Positions 5,907 to 11,060 of a DNA stretch of 11,060 nt are shown here, in pieces (within the stretch, counting starts at the first letter, position 1; each line of letters starts with the position of its first letter). The notes below the pieces were generated by a model that had not been told where the DNA came from, searched no databases, and saw only the letters and a list, made by a program, of their open reading frames with translations. Both the position numbers and the translations under genes were made by a program. The DNA is from JBBSIG01 sp038232215 (lineage in GTDB: Bacteria; Actinomycetota; Thermoleophilia; Gaiellales; Gaiellaceae). The stretch covers positions 1 through 11,060 of the forward strand of contig JBBSIG010000076.1 of assembly GCA_038232215.1 (NCBI GenBank). The letters are read 5' to 3'.

Positions 5907-6722
5907 CCGCGACAGCCGCCGATCCTTGAGCACGCGCCCCGCGGTCTGGCAGGCCGGGCAGTAGAACACCGTGTGCTCCTCGTAGGAGACCTGGCCGATC
6001 GGCCCGCCGCACACGTGGCAAGGCTCGCCGAGCTTGCCGTGCACGCGATACGTGCGCGCGTCGCTCGCTCCGCGCTCGCGCAGCTCCAGACCGCGGTCGA
6101 GCTCGGAATGGACGGCGCCGGCGAGGCGCTCCACCTCCTCGGCGCGGAGCCCGCTCGAGAGCGCGAAGGGCGACAGGCGAGCGGCGTGGAGGATCTCGTT
6201 CGCCCAGGCCCGCCCGATCCCGGCGAGCGCGCGCTGGTCGCGCAGGAAGGCGTGGAGCCGGCGCGAGTCGGAGGAGAGGATCTCGCCGAGGCGCGCGGCG
6301 TCGAGCTCGTCCGCCTCCGGGCCCAGGTGCGCGAGCTCGGCCTCGGCCGCCTCGGGGTCGAGGAGCCAGACGCCTGCGCGCTTCTTCGAGCCGGCCTCGG
6401 TGAGGACGAGCTCGGAGCCGCCCTCGAAGACGAGCCTGAAGGCCGGGGTCTTCGGCCCGCGCTCGCCCGGGCGCAGCAGCTTCAGCCTTCCGGCCGTCAT
6501 CAGGTGGACGAGCAGGACGAGCTCCCCGTCCGCGGTCGGGAAGAGCAGGCGCGTGCCACGCCTCCTCGCGCCGGCGAGTTGCCGGCCCTCGAGCGCCCGG
6601 AGCGGCGGGTCGAACGTCTTCAGGGTCGCGACGTGCGCAGGCCCGGCCCGCTCGATCGGCGCTGCCGAGACGGGGCCGTCGAGCGCGCGGCGCCACGCCT
6701 CCATCTCGGGCAGCTCCGGCAC
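5895..6722 (-). CDS. Fpg/Nei-family DNA glycosylase, variant with altered catalytic residues
   Basis: Base-excision repair protein of the formamidopyrimidine/endonuclease VIII family, 275 aa. The start GTG 6722 places the N-terminus at (M)PELPEME, so removal of Met exposes the catalytic Pro; Glu3 is kept. Other features: HLMTAGRL (73-80), LAHLGPEA (130-137), the helix-two-turn-helix LAGIGRAWANEILHAARLSP (166-185), and a zinc finger Cys235-x2-Cys238-x16-Cys255-x2-Cys258 (GEPCHVCG and YCPACQ). Aligned to E. coli Fpg, the conserved Lys57 is Thr, the Asn of GxGN is Arg171, and the finger Arg258 is His250. It is therefore a separate branch and its lesion range cannot be read from sequence. A TANNNT box (TACTGT, 6737-6732) 9 nt before the GTG suggests a very short leader. 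The palindrome at 6771-6797 lies 48 nt upstream. The 3' end overlaps the kinase-like gene. Confidence 0.88.
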   Translation of the reverse strand: MPELPEMEAWRRALDGPVSAAPIERAGPAHVATLKTFDPPLRALEGRQLAGARRRGTRLLFPTADGELVLLVHLMTAGRLKLLRPGERGPKTPAFRLVFEGGSELVLTEAGSKKRAGVWLLDPEAAEAELAHLGPEADELDAARLGEILSSDSRRLHAFLRDQRALAGIGRAWANEILHAARLSPFALSSGLRAEEVERLAGAVHSELDRGLELRERGASDARTYRVHGKLGEPCHVCGGPIGQVSYEEHTVFYCPACQTAGRVLKDRRLSRLLR

Positions 6723-6770
6723 GGTCGCCTGACAGTAGCGAGCGAGCACCGCGCACCCGAGGGCCAGGTC

Positions 6771-6797
6771 CTCCAAGTAACAGACTGTTACTTGGAG
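6771..6797. repeat. 27-bp perfect palindrome, copy 2 of the 23-bp repeat
   Basis: Contains the same 23 bases as copy 1 (6773-6795; arms CCAAGTAACAG and CTGTTACTTGG around A6784). It is lengthened by two further pairs (CT at 6771-6772, AG at 6796-6797) to 13-bp arms. It lies 39 nt after the stop of the upstream MFS gene and 48 nt before the glycosylase GTG, both on the minus strand. Outer arms GCACCGC (6746-6752) with GCGGTGC (6820-6826) and CCCGAG (6756-6761) with CTCGGG (6814-6819) could extend the fold, with large internal loops. No T-tract follows on either strand. Confidence 0.95.
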
Positions 6798-6836
6798 TGG
6801 GAGAGGCTCGCCGCTCGGGGCGGTGCCGTCCTCAGC

Positions 6837-8099
6837 TCAGAGAAGGGTGGGGACGGCCTCCGGCTCGGGGATCCGCTCGAGGCCGCGGAGCGGGCCGAAG
6901 AGCAGGAAGAGGAAGGAGAGGGACGCTCCCGCGGCCCCGGCGAAGAGCGTCGGCCGTAGCCCAATCGACGCTGCGAGTGCGCCACCCGCGAGCGAGCCGA
7001 GCGGGATCGTCCCCCAGACGAGGAAGCGACGCGAGGCGTTCATGCGCCCGAGCAGACGCTCGGGGGTCAGCGCCTGGATCAGCGAGACCGCCGTGATGTT
7101 GTAGATCACGATCCCGAGTCCCTCGAGAAGCAGTGCGGCGATGAGAAAGGGGACAGGAGACGACGTGGGCGCGAGAGGGATCAGCAGCAGCGGCGGCCCG
7201 CTGAGGATGCCGCTCAGGACGAGCGTGCGGCCCACCCCGAGGCGGCGCGAGATCGCCCCGGCGGCGAACGCTCCCGCAAGCGCGCCGAGGTTCGAGAGCG
7301 CGAGCACGAGCCCGATCAGCTGCGCCGAGAGCTCGAGCGAGCGGACGGCGTAGACGAGGAGGAGCGCCCAGACGCTCGTGGTGAAGAAGTTGACGCTGCC
7401 GACGTAGCCGACGATCGACCGCCAGCGCGGGTCGCCGAGCACGTAGCGGAGTCCCTCGACGAGCTCTCTCCGGAGCGAGCTGCCCGGCGCGCGCTCGGGG
7501 CGCGGCTCGGGTTGCCGGATGCGGAGGAGCAGGAGGGCGGAGAGGAGGAAGCTGACCGCGTCCGCCAGGATCGCGTACGGCGCTGTGACCGCGCCGACGA
7601 GCACGCCGCCGAGCCCGGGGCCGCCGACCGCCGCCGCCGAGCGGCTCGCCTCGAGCTTGGAGTTCCCGTCCACGAGTTGGTCTCGCTCCACGAGCGCGGG
7701 CAGGTACGACTGGTAGGCGGCGTCGAAGAAGACCGTCAGGGTGCCGGTGGCCAGGCCGACGGCATAGAGCTGCCAGATCGTGAGGTCGCCGCCGACGGCG
7801 GCGAGTGGGACCGAGAGCAGCGCCGCAGCCCGGCCGAGGTCGGCGACGACGAGGATCGGCCGGCGCGGCAGCCGGTCGACCCAGACCCCTGCGGGCAGGG
7901 CGACGAGCAGGAAGGGCAGGAACTCCATCGTCCCGAGCAGAGCCACCTCGAAGGCGCTGGCCTCGAGGACGAGGATCGCAACCAGCGGCAGCGCGAGCTG
8001 CGAGACCTGCGAGCCGAGCTGGCTGACCGTCTGCGCGGCCCAGAGATTGACGAAGTCGCCGTGCCGCCACAGGTCGCCGCGCGGCCAGGGGCTACGCAT
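6837..8099 (-). CDS. MFS exporter (MFS_3/enterobactin-exporter-like), downstream paralogue
   Basis: Major facilitator superfamily transporter, 420 aa, with about 10-12 hydrophobic segments in the inner membrane, probably a proton-driven drug or metabolite exporter. MFS motif A follows the second segment: GVWVDRLPRRPIL (71-83). Other blocks are FFDAAYQSYLPALVER (124-139), GNSKLEASRS (145-154), TAPYAILADAVSFL (172-185), NITAVSLIQALTPERLLGR (334-352) and the region 358-389. The last matches the upstream MFS protein at 29 of 32 positions, so the two arose by tandem duplication. ATG 8099 overlaps the upstream gene's stop by 8 nt (ATGCGTAG) and has no Shine-Dalgarno site, which points to translational coupling. 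It is the last gene of the regulator-MFS-MFS operon, followed by the 6771 palindrome. The substrate is unknown. Confidence 0.92.
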   Translation of the reverse strand: MRSPWPRGDLWRHGDFVNLWAAQTVSQLGSQVSQLALPLVAILVLEASAFEVALLGTMEFLPFLLVALPAGVWVDRLPRRPILVVADLGRAAALLSVPLAAVGGDLTIWQLYAVGLATGTLTVFFDAAYQSYLPALVERDQLVDGNSKLEASRSAAAVGGPGLGGVLVGAVTAPYAILADAVSFLLSALLLLRIRQPEPRPERAPGSSLRRELVEGLRYVLGDPRWRSIVGYVGSVNFFTTSVWALLLVYAVRSLELSAQLIGLVLALSNLGALAGAFAAGAISRRLGVGRTLVLSGILSGPPLLLIPLAPTSSPVPFLIAALLLEGLGIVIYNITAVSLIQALTPERLLGRMNASRRFLVWGTIPLGSLAGGALAASIGLRPTLFAGAAGASLSFLFLLFGPLRGLERIPEPEAVPTLL

Positions 8100-9459
8100 C
8101 CGTCACGGCAGCGGGCCCGGCGCCCGAGGTGGCGCCGTCGTCGACGCCCGCCGAGACCATCGGCGCTAGCCCGCCCTCGCCGGTCGCCAGCGTCGGCGCC
8201 CGCTCAGCCGGCTCCGGCACTCGCTCGAGCGAGCGGATCGGCGAGAGGAGGATGGGCAGGAAGGTGAAGGTGCCGGCGATCGCGCCGGCGAAGAGCGTCG
8301 GGCGGAGGCCGATCGTCGATGCCAGTGCCCCGCCCGTCAGGGAGCCGAGCGGGATCGTCCCCCAGACGAGGAAGCGCATGACGGCGTTCATGCGGCCCTG
8401 CAGCCGCTCGGGCGTGATCGCCTGGCGCAGGCTCACCTGCTGGATGTTGTAGACGACCGCTCCGAAGCCGCTCAGCGCGACGGAGGCGACGAGGTAGGGG
8501 ACGGGCGACGAGCGCGGCGCGAGCGGAATGAGCAGGAGCGCCGGGCCGAAGAGGAGCGCGGCGCCGAGCGTCGTGCGGCCCACGCCGAAGCGGCGCCCGA
8601 GCGGCTTCGAGAGGAGCGCGCCCGCGAGCCAGCCGGCGTTGCCGAGCGCGAACGTGAGCCCGATCAGCCCGGCCGACATGTGCAGCGAGCGGACGGCGTA
8701 GACGAGCAGGATCGAGAAGACGACGTTGGAGCAGAAGTTCGAGCTCCCCGTGCAGATCGCCTGCGGTCGCAGGAGCCGATGCCCGAGCACGTAGCGAAGC
8801 CCCTCCATCAGCTCGGTCTGGAGCGGTGGCCGCGGTGCGTCGTCGCCCCGTGCCACGCGCGGCTCCGGCCGGCGGATCGCCGTCAGGATCCCGCCGGACA
8901 CGAGGAAGCTGAGCGCGTCGGCCAGAATCGCGTACGGCGCCGTCACGAGCCCGATCAGCGCTCCCGCGAGGCCCGGGCCCGCGAGGCTGGAGCCCGAGCG
9001 CGTCACCTCGAGCTTCGAGTTTCCCTCGACGAGGTGCTCCCGCTCGACGAGCGAGGGGAGATACGACTGGTAGGCGACGTCGAAGAAGACGGTCAGGATT
9101 CCCGTCAGGAAGCCGACCACGTACAGCTGCCCGAGCGTCAGCACGCCCAGCGCGTAGGCGATCGGCACGGAGAGGCCGAGCACCGCGCGACCGAGATCTC
9201 CCACGATCAGGACGAGGCGCCGCGGTAGCCGGTCGACCCAGACGCCGGCCGGGAGGGTGAAGAGGAGGAACGGCAGGAACTCCACCGTCGCGAGCGCGGC
9301 CACCTCGAACGCACTCGCGCGCAAGACGACGATCGCGACGAGCGGCAGAGCGAGCTGGGAGACCTGACTGCCGAGCTCGCTGATCGACTGGCTCGTCCAC
9401 AGCTTCAGGAAGTCCCGGTGCCGCCAGAGCGCGCCGCGCGGGCGCAGACGCTCGATCAC
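8092..9459 (-). CDS. MFS exporter (MFS_3/enterobactin-exporter-like), upstream paralogue
   Basis: Major facilitator transporter of 455 aa, paralogous to the next gene. It starts at GTG 9459, whose GTGA overlaps the regulator's TGA by 4 nt; GGAG lies 8 nt upstream (9471-9468). The N-terminus LWRHRDFLKLWTSQSISELG matches the paralogue's first residues and supports this start. Motif A is GVWVDRLPRRLVL (72-84), then FFDVAYQSYLPSLVERE, GNSKLEVTRSG and TAPYAILADALSFL. Unlike its paralogue it has a C-terminal tail of roughly 35 residues rich in Gly, Ala and Pro after the last membrane segment. A 35-nt stretch is identical between the two genes (8342-8376 and 6994-7028), coding the loop before the SLxGGALA block. 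It is probably under control of the ArsR-like gene. The substrate cannot be told from sequence; antibiotic or toxic-compound export is the usual role. Confidence 0.92.
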   Translation of the reverse strand: MIERLRPRGALWRHRDFLKLWTSQSISELGSQVSQLALPLVAIVVLRASAFEVAALATVEFLPFLLFTLPAGVWVDRLPRRLVLIVGDLGRAVLGLSVPIAYALGVLTLGQLYVVGFLTGILTVFFDVAYQSYLPSLVEREHLVEGNSKLEVTRSGSSLAGPGLAGALIGLVTAPYAILADALSFLVSGGILTAIRRPEPRVARGDDAPRPPLQTELMEGLRYVLGHRLLRPQAICTGSSNFCSNVVFSILLVYAVRSLHMSAGLIGLTFALGNAGWLAGALLSKPLGRRFGVGRTTLGAALLFGPALLLIPLAPRSSPVPYLVASVALSGFGAVVYNIQQVSLRQAITPERLQGRMNAVMRFLVWGTIPLGSLTGGALASTIGLRPTLFAGAIAGTFTFLPILLSPIRSLERVPEPAERAPTLATGEGGLAPMVSAGVDDGATSGAGPAAVTDA

Positions 9460-10010
9460 TCCGCGGGCTCCAGGGGGTAGAGAGCGGCGGCGAACCCGAA
9501 CGGCTGGCCCGCGGGGGTCTCGCGGGCACGAAAGTCCTCGGCCAGCCGCTCGAGCCGTCGGCGGAGTCGCCGCACGTCCGCCTCGGTCAGGCGCACGTGT
9601 AGGAAGGCGTAGGCGGAGGTCTCGCCGCCCGGGAGGAGCCGGATCTCGTCGGCTGCCTGGCGCAGGTCGATCGCGGCGACGGTCGTCTCGAGCGGCGCGT
9701 CCGTGCTCCTGAGCACGAAGAGCCGGGCCACGCGTCCGTAGAAGCGCTCCGTCAGGGCGCGCACCTTGCGCGTCCGCACGACCCGGATCAGCCCCGCCCG
9801 CTCCAGCACCTTCAGGTGGTGGCCGACTGTGCTCTTCGGCAGCCCGAGCTCGGCGGCCAGGTCGGTCGTCGAGCGAGCGCGCTCGCGCAGCAGCGCGACG
9901 AGCTTCGCGCGCAGGTCGTCCGCCAGAGCACGTAGCTGGTCGGGCTCGTTGACGACGAGGACGTCGTCGGCCTCGTAGTCGGGCAGCGGGAGCGTGATCG
10001 AACGGGCGAT
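9456..10010 (-). CDS. ArsR-like winged-helix transcriptional regulator; no canonical start codon
   Basis: A DNA-binding regulator, probably of the two MFS genes that follow. Read from 10010 it has 184 residues. An N-terminal LPLPDYEADDVLVVNEPDQL leads into a winged helix: LRALADDLRAKLVALLRE, then TTDLAAELGLPKSTVGHHLK (recognition helix), then VLERAGLIRVVRTRKVRALT and ERFYGRVARLF. This is the usual ArsR/HTH_20 pattern, so the reading frame is real across the whole helix-turn-helix. Yet there is no ATG, GTG or TTG in frame upstream of GTG 9809, which falls inside the helix-turn-helix and cannot be the start of a working protein. The coordinate given uses ATC (10010-10008), where homologues would be expected to begin; it is a guess. 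A near-cognate start, a point mutation or a frameshift are all possible. The C-terminal half (about 80-184) is a family-specific domain. The stop overlaps the MFS start as GTGA. Confidence 0.75.
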   Translation of the reverse strand: MARSITLPLPDYEADDVLVVNEPDQLRALADDLRAKLVALLRERARSTTDLAAELGLPKSTVGHHLKVLERAGLIRVVRTRKVRALTERFYGRVARLFVLRSTDAPLETTVAAIDLRQAADEIRLLPGGETSAYAFLHVRLTEADVRRLRRRLERLAEDFRARETPAGQPFGFAAALYPLEPAE

Positions 10011-10063
10011 GGTTACCGAATGTACGGGATGTCCAGAACGATCGCAACAGTAGGCTCCCGTCC
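10011..10063. promoter_or_regulatory. Divergent promoter region, possible leaderless asparaginase promoter
   Basis: About 53 bp between the regulator and the asparaginase gene. On the plus strand TAGGCT (10051-10056) fits an actinobacterial TANNNT -10 box and ends 7 nt before GTG 10064, so transcription could start at or next to the start codon (leaderless mRNA). No convincing -35 box was found, and the Shine-Dalgarno match is poor, which agrees with a leaderless start. I see no clear operator palindrome for the regulator. Confidence 0.35.
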
Positions 10064-10933
10064 GTGGAGCCGATCCGGATCGTCGTCCGCCGAGGTGGGG
10101 TGGTCGAGGCGGTGCACCGGGTCGACGCCGTCGCCGTCCAGGACGGCTCGGTGGTGGCCGAGGCGGGGAGCGGCAGTCTTCTGACGCTCATGCGCTCCTC
10201 GGCGAAGCCGCTCCAGGCGCTCCCGCTCGCCCGGGCGCGCGACGACCTGAACGAGATGGATCTCGCGATCGCGTCCGCCTCCCACCTCGGGCGGGCCGAG
10301 CAGCTCGAGGCCGTGCGCGCGCTGCTCGCGAAGGCGCCCGCGAGCGAGGACGAGCTCGAGTGCGGCCCGTCGCCGCTCCTGCACAACTGCTCCGGCAAGC
10401 ACGCGGGCATGCTCGCCCTCTGCCGCGCGCGGGGCTGGCCCTCGGCGGGCTACCGCCTCGCGGGGCATCCGGTGCAGGCCGGCTGCCGCCGGGAGCTCGC
10501 GGCCGCGGCCGAGGTGCCCGAGTCGGAGCTCGAGACGGCGGTCGACGGCTGCGGCGTCGTCACCTTCGGACTTCCGCTCGAGCGCATGGCGCACGCGTTC
10601 TCGCGGCTCGAGCGGCTCGACGCCGGCGACCGGGTCGCGGCCGCCATGCGCGCCCATCCCGGGCTCGTCCGCGGTGAGGGAGCGCCCGACACGCGACTGA
10701 TGCGCGAGCTGCCCGGCTGGACGGCGAAGGGCGGAGCCGAGGGGCTGCTCTGCGCCACGGGGCCGGACGGCCTCGGGGTCGCGCTCAAGGTCGGGGACGG
10801 CAGCACCCGCCCGCTCGTTCCCGCGCTCGCCTCGTTCTTCCGCCACCTGGGCCACGAGCTTGCCGGCTTCTCGCCCGTGCCCATCGAGAACGCCCGCGGC
10901 GAGGAGGTGGGCGAGCTCGCCGCCGAGGAGTGA
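10064..10933 (+). CDS. L-asparaginase II family protein (Rhizobium etli type), compact
   Basis: Hydrolyses L-asparagine to aspartate and ammonia; family PF06089, unrelated to E. coli AnsB. 289 aa, shorter than the common length of about 330. Motifs: MRSSAKPLQALPL (43-55), ASHLG (72-76), LLHNCSGKHAGMLALC (105-120), YRLAGHPVQ (130-138), DGCGVVTFGLPLERMAHAFS (161-180), HPGLVRGEG (198-206), AKGGAEGLLC (221-230). Against the R. etli enzyme, the zinc-binding Cys-x2-Lys and Cys map to Cys109, Lys112 and Cys163, with identical spacing (54 residues between the Cys). The two Ser-Lys pairs map to Ser45-Lys48 and Ser73-Lys222. All key residues are therefore present and activity is likely. The start is GTG 10064. 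It is divergent from the regulator-MFS operon and followed by a sulfur amino-acid enzyme gene. Confidence 0.92.
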   Translation: MEPIRIVVRRGGVVEAVHRVDAVAVQDGSVVAEAGSGSLLTLMRSSAKPLQALPLARARDDLNEMDLAIASASHLGRAEQLEAVRALLAKAPASEDELECGPSPLLHNCSGKHAGMLALCRARGWPSAGYRLAGHPVQAGCRRELAAAAEVPESELETAVDGCGVVTFGLPLERMAHAFSRLERLDAGDRVAAAMRAHPGLVRGEGAPDTRLMRELPGWTAKGGAEGLLCATGPDGLGVALKVGDGSTRPLVPALASFFRHLGHELAGFSPVPIENARGEEVGELAAEE

Positions 10934-10952
10934 GAATCGCCCAAAATCGGTG

Positions 10953-10981
10953 TTCTCATCACCGCGAAGGCGGTGTAGTAT
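10953..10981 (+). promoter_or_regulatory. Promoter of the downstream PLP-enzyme gene, with overlapping inverted repeat
   Basis: TTCTCA (10953-10958, four of six matches to TTGACA) and TAGTAT (10976-10981) are 17 bp apart, a good sigma-70-type spacing, 22 nt before GTG 11003. The -35 hexamer is also the right arm of an inverted repeat whose left arm, TGAGAA (10931-10936), starts at the asparaginase stop codon. A repressor binding both would block the -35. A small hairpin, CACCGC-GAAG-GCGGTG (10960-10975), fills the spacer. Confidence 0.5.
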
Positions 10982-11002
10982 CCGGCCCCTGAGGTGAGCC
11001 GG

Positions 11003-11060
11003 GTGGAGTTCAGCACCGGCTCTTTGCGCGTCCAGGCAGGTCGAGACCCGTCCACCCACG
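11003..11060 (+). CDS. Probable Cys/Met-metabolism PLP-dependent enzyme (5' end only)
   Basis: 19 codons before the window ends. GTG 11003 has a strong ribosome-binding site, GAGGTGA (10991-10997), 5 nt upstream. The reading is (M)EFSTGSLRVQAGRDPSTH, which resembles the N-terminus of cystathionine gamma-synthase/gamma-lyase and methionine gamma-lyase proteins (T-x-x-V-x-A-G-x-x-P). These use pyridoxal phosphate in trans-sulfuration. The match covers a short, moderately conserved segment, so the family call is tentative, but a gene start here is well supported. Confidence 0.6.
   Translation, partial: MEFSTGSLRVQAGRDPSTH

Noticed and set aside
9460..10410. In-frame upstream extension of the first MFS gene to about 10410 on the minus strand, giving a 772-residue protein
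   Set aside because: The extra residues are Arg/Pro/Ala-rich with no family character, lie antisense to the asparaginase gene and out of frame over the regulator. The GTG at 9459 has a ribosome-binding site and aligns with the paralogue's N-terminus.
10996..11022. Hairpin GAGCCGG(G)TG / CACCGGCTC followed by TTT, resembling an intrinsic terminator
   Set aside because: It spans the start codon and first codons of the downstream gene, which has a strong ribosome-binding site and promoter, so the pairing is probably a by-product of coding sequence. Weak start-codon sequestration is possible but unsupported.
10013..11059. Long open frame on the minus strand opposite the asparaginase gene
   Set aside because: Its composition is that of an antisense shadow in GC-rich DNA, and the opposite strand encodes a protein with every catalytic motif of a known family.

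Overview
The window is very GC-rich. Its real genes stand out because their proteins match known families while the opposite strands give only Arg/Ala/Pro-rich shadow frames. Frequent GTG and TTG starts, short overlaps between co-directional genes, a Mn-type superoxide dismutase (SOD) beside a divergent SOD paralogue, a GTP cyclohydrolase of the MptA/FolE2 type and a Rhizobium etli-type asparaginase fit a chromosomal segment of a high-GC actinobacterium. My guess is the Thermoleophilia (Gaiellales or Solirubrobacterales); this rests on general resemblance, not on a marker gene. I see no rRNA, tRNA, CRISPR array, transposase, integrase or phage gene.

Layout. At the left edge, on the minus strand, an SDR oxidoreductase of pteridine-reductase type (593-1252) reads into an ECF sigma factor cut by the window edge (1-579). 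A secreted cupredoxin-fold protein (1337-2197, +) diverges from them and converges on sodA (2249-2860, -), with a GC hairpin between the stops. sodA is divergent from a second SOD-family gene (2959-3576, +). Then come plsY (3688-4317, +), convergent with the GTP cyclohydrolase gene (4327-5295, -), and a small histidine-kinase-like gene (5325-5906, +) divergent from the cyclohydrolase. The kinase-like gene overlaps tail to tail with an Fpg/Nei-type DNA glycosylase (5895-6722, -). The right part holds a minus-strand operon: an ArsR-like regulator (about 10010-9456), then two paralogous MFS exporters (9459-8092 and 8099-6837), joined by 4-nt and 8-nt overlaps. Divergent from it are an L-asparaginase II gene (10064-10933, +) and the first 19 codons of what looks like a Cys/Met-metabolism PLP enzyme (11003-11060, +).

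The most striking structure outside genes is a perfect, AT-rich 23-bp palindrome present twice (3619-3641 and 6773-6795, the second extended to 27 bp). Both copies lie in intergenic gaps of almost equal length (111 and 114 bp) between tandem genes. Both are about 40 nt after the upstream stop and 46-48 nt before the next start (plsY and the DNA glycosylase). This looks like a genome-dispersed operator or RNA hairpin.

A second theme is family members with altered key residues. The SDR has Asp-His-Lys where Asp-Tyr-Lys is expected. The cupredoxin has lost three of four copper ligands. The histidine-kinase-like protein keeps its phospho-acceptor His but has none of the ATP-binding boxes. The glycosylase has changed three hallmark residues. 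The ArsR-like regulator reads cleanly as protein but has no ATG, GTG or TTG start in frame. Most genes look like ordinary housekeeping, oxidative-stress, folate/pterin and export functions; I see no single multi-gene system that ties the whole window together.
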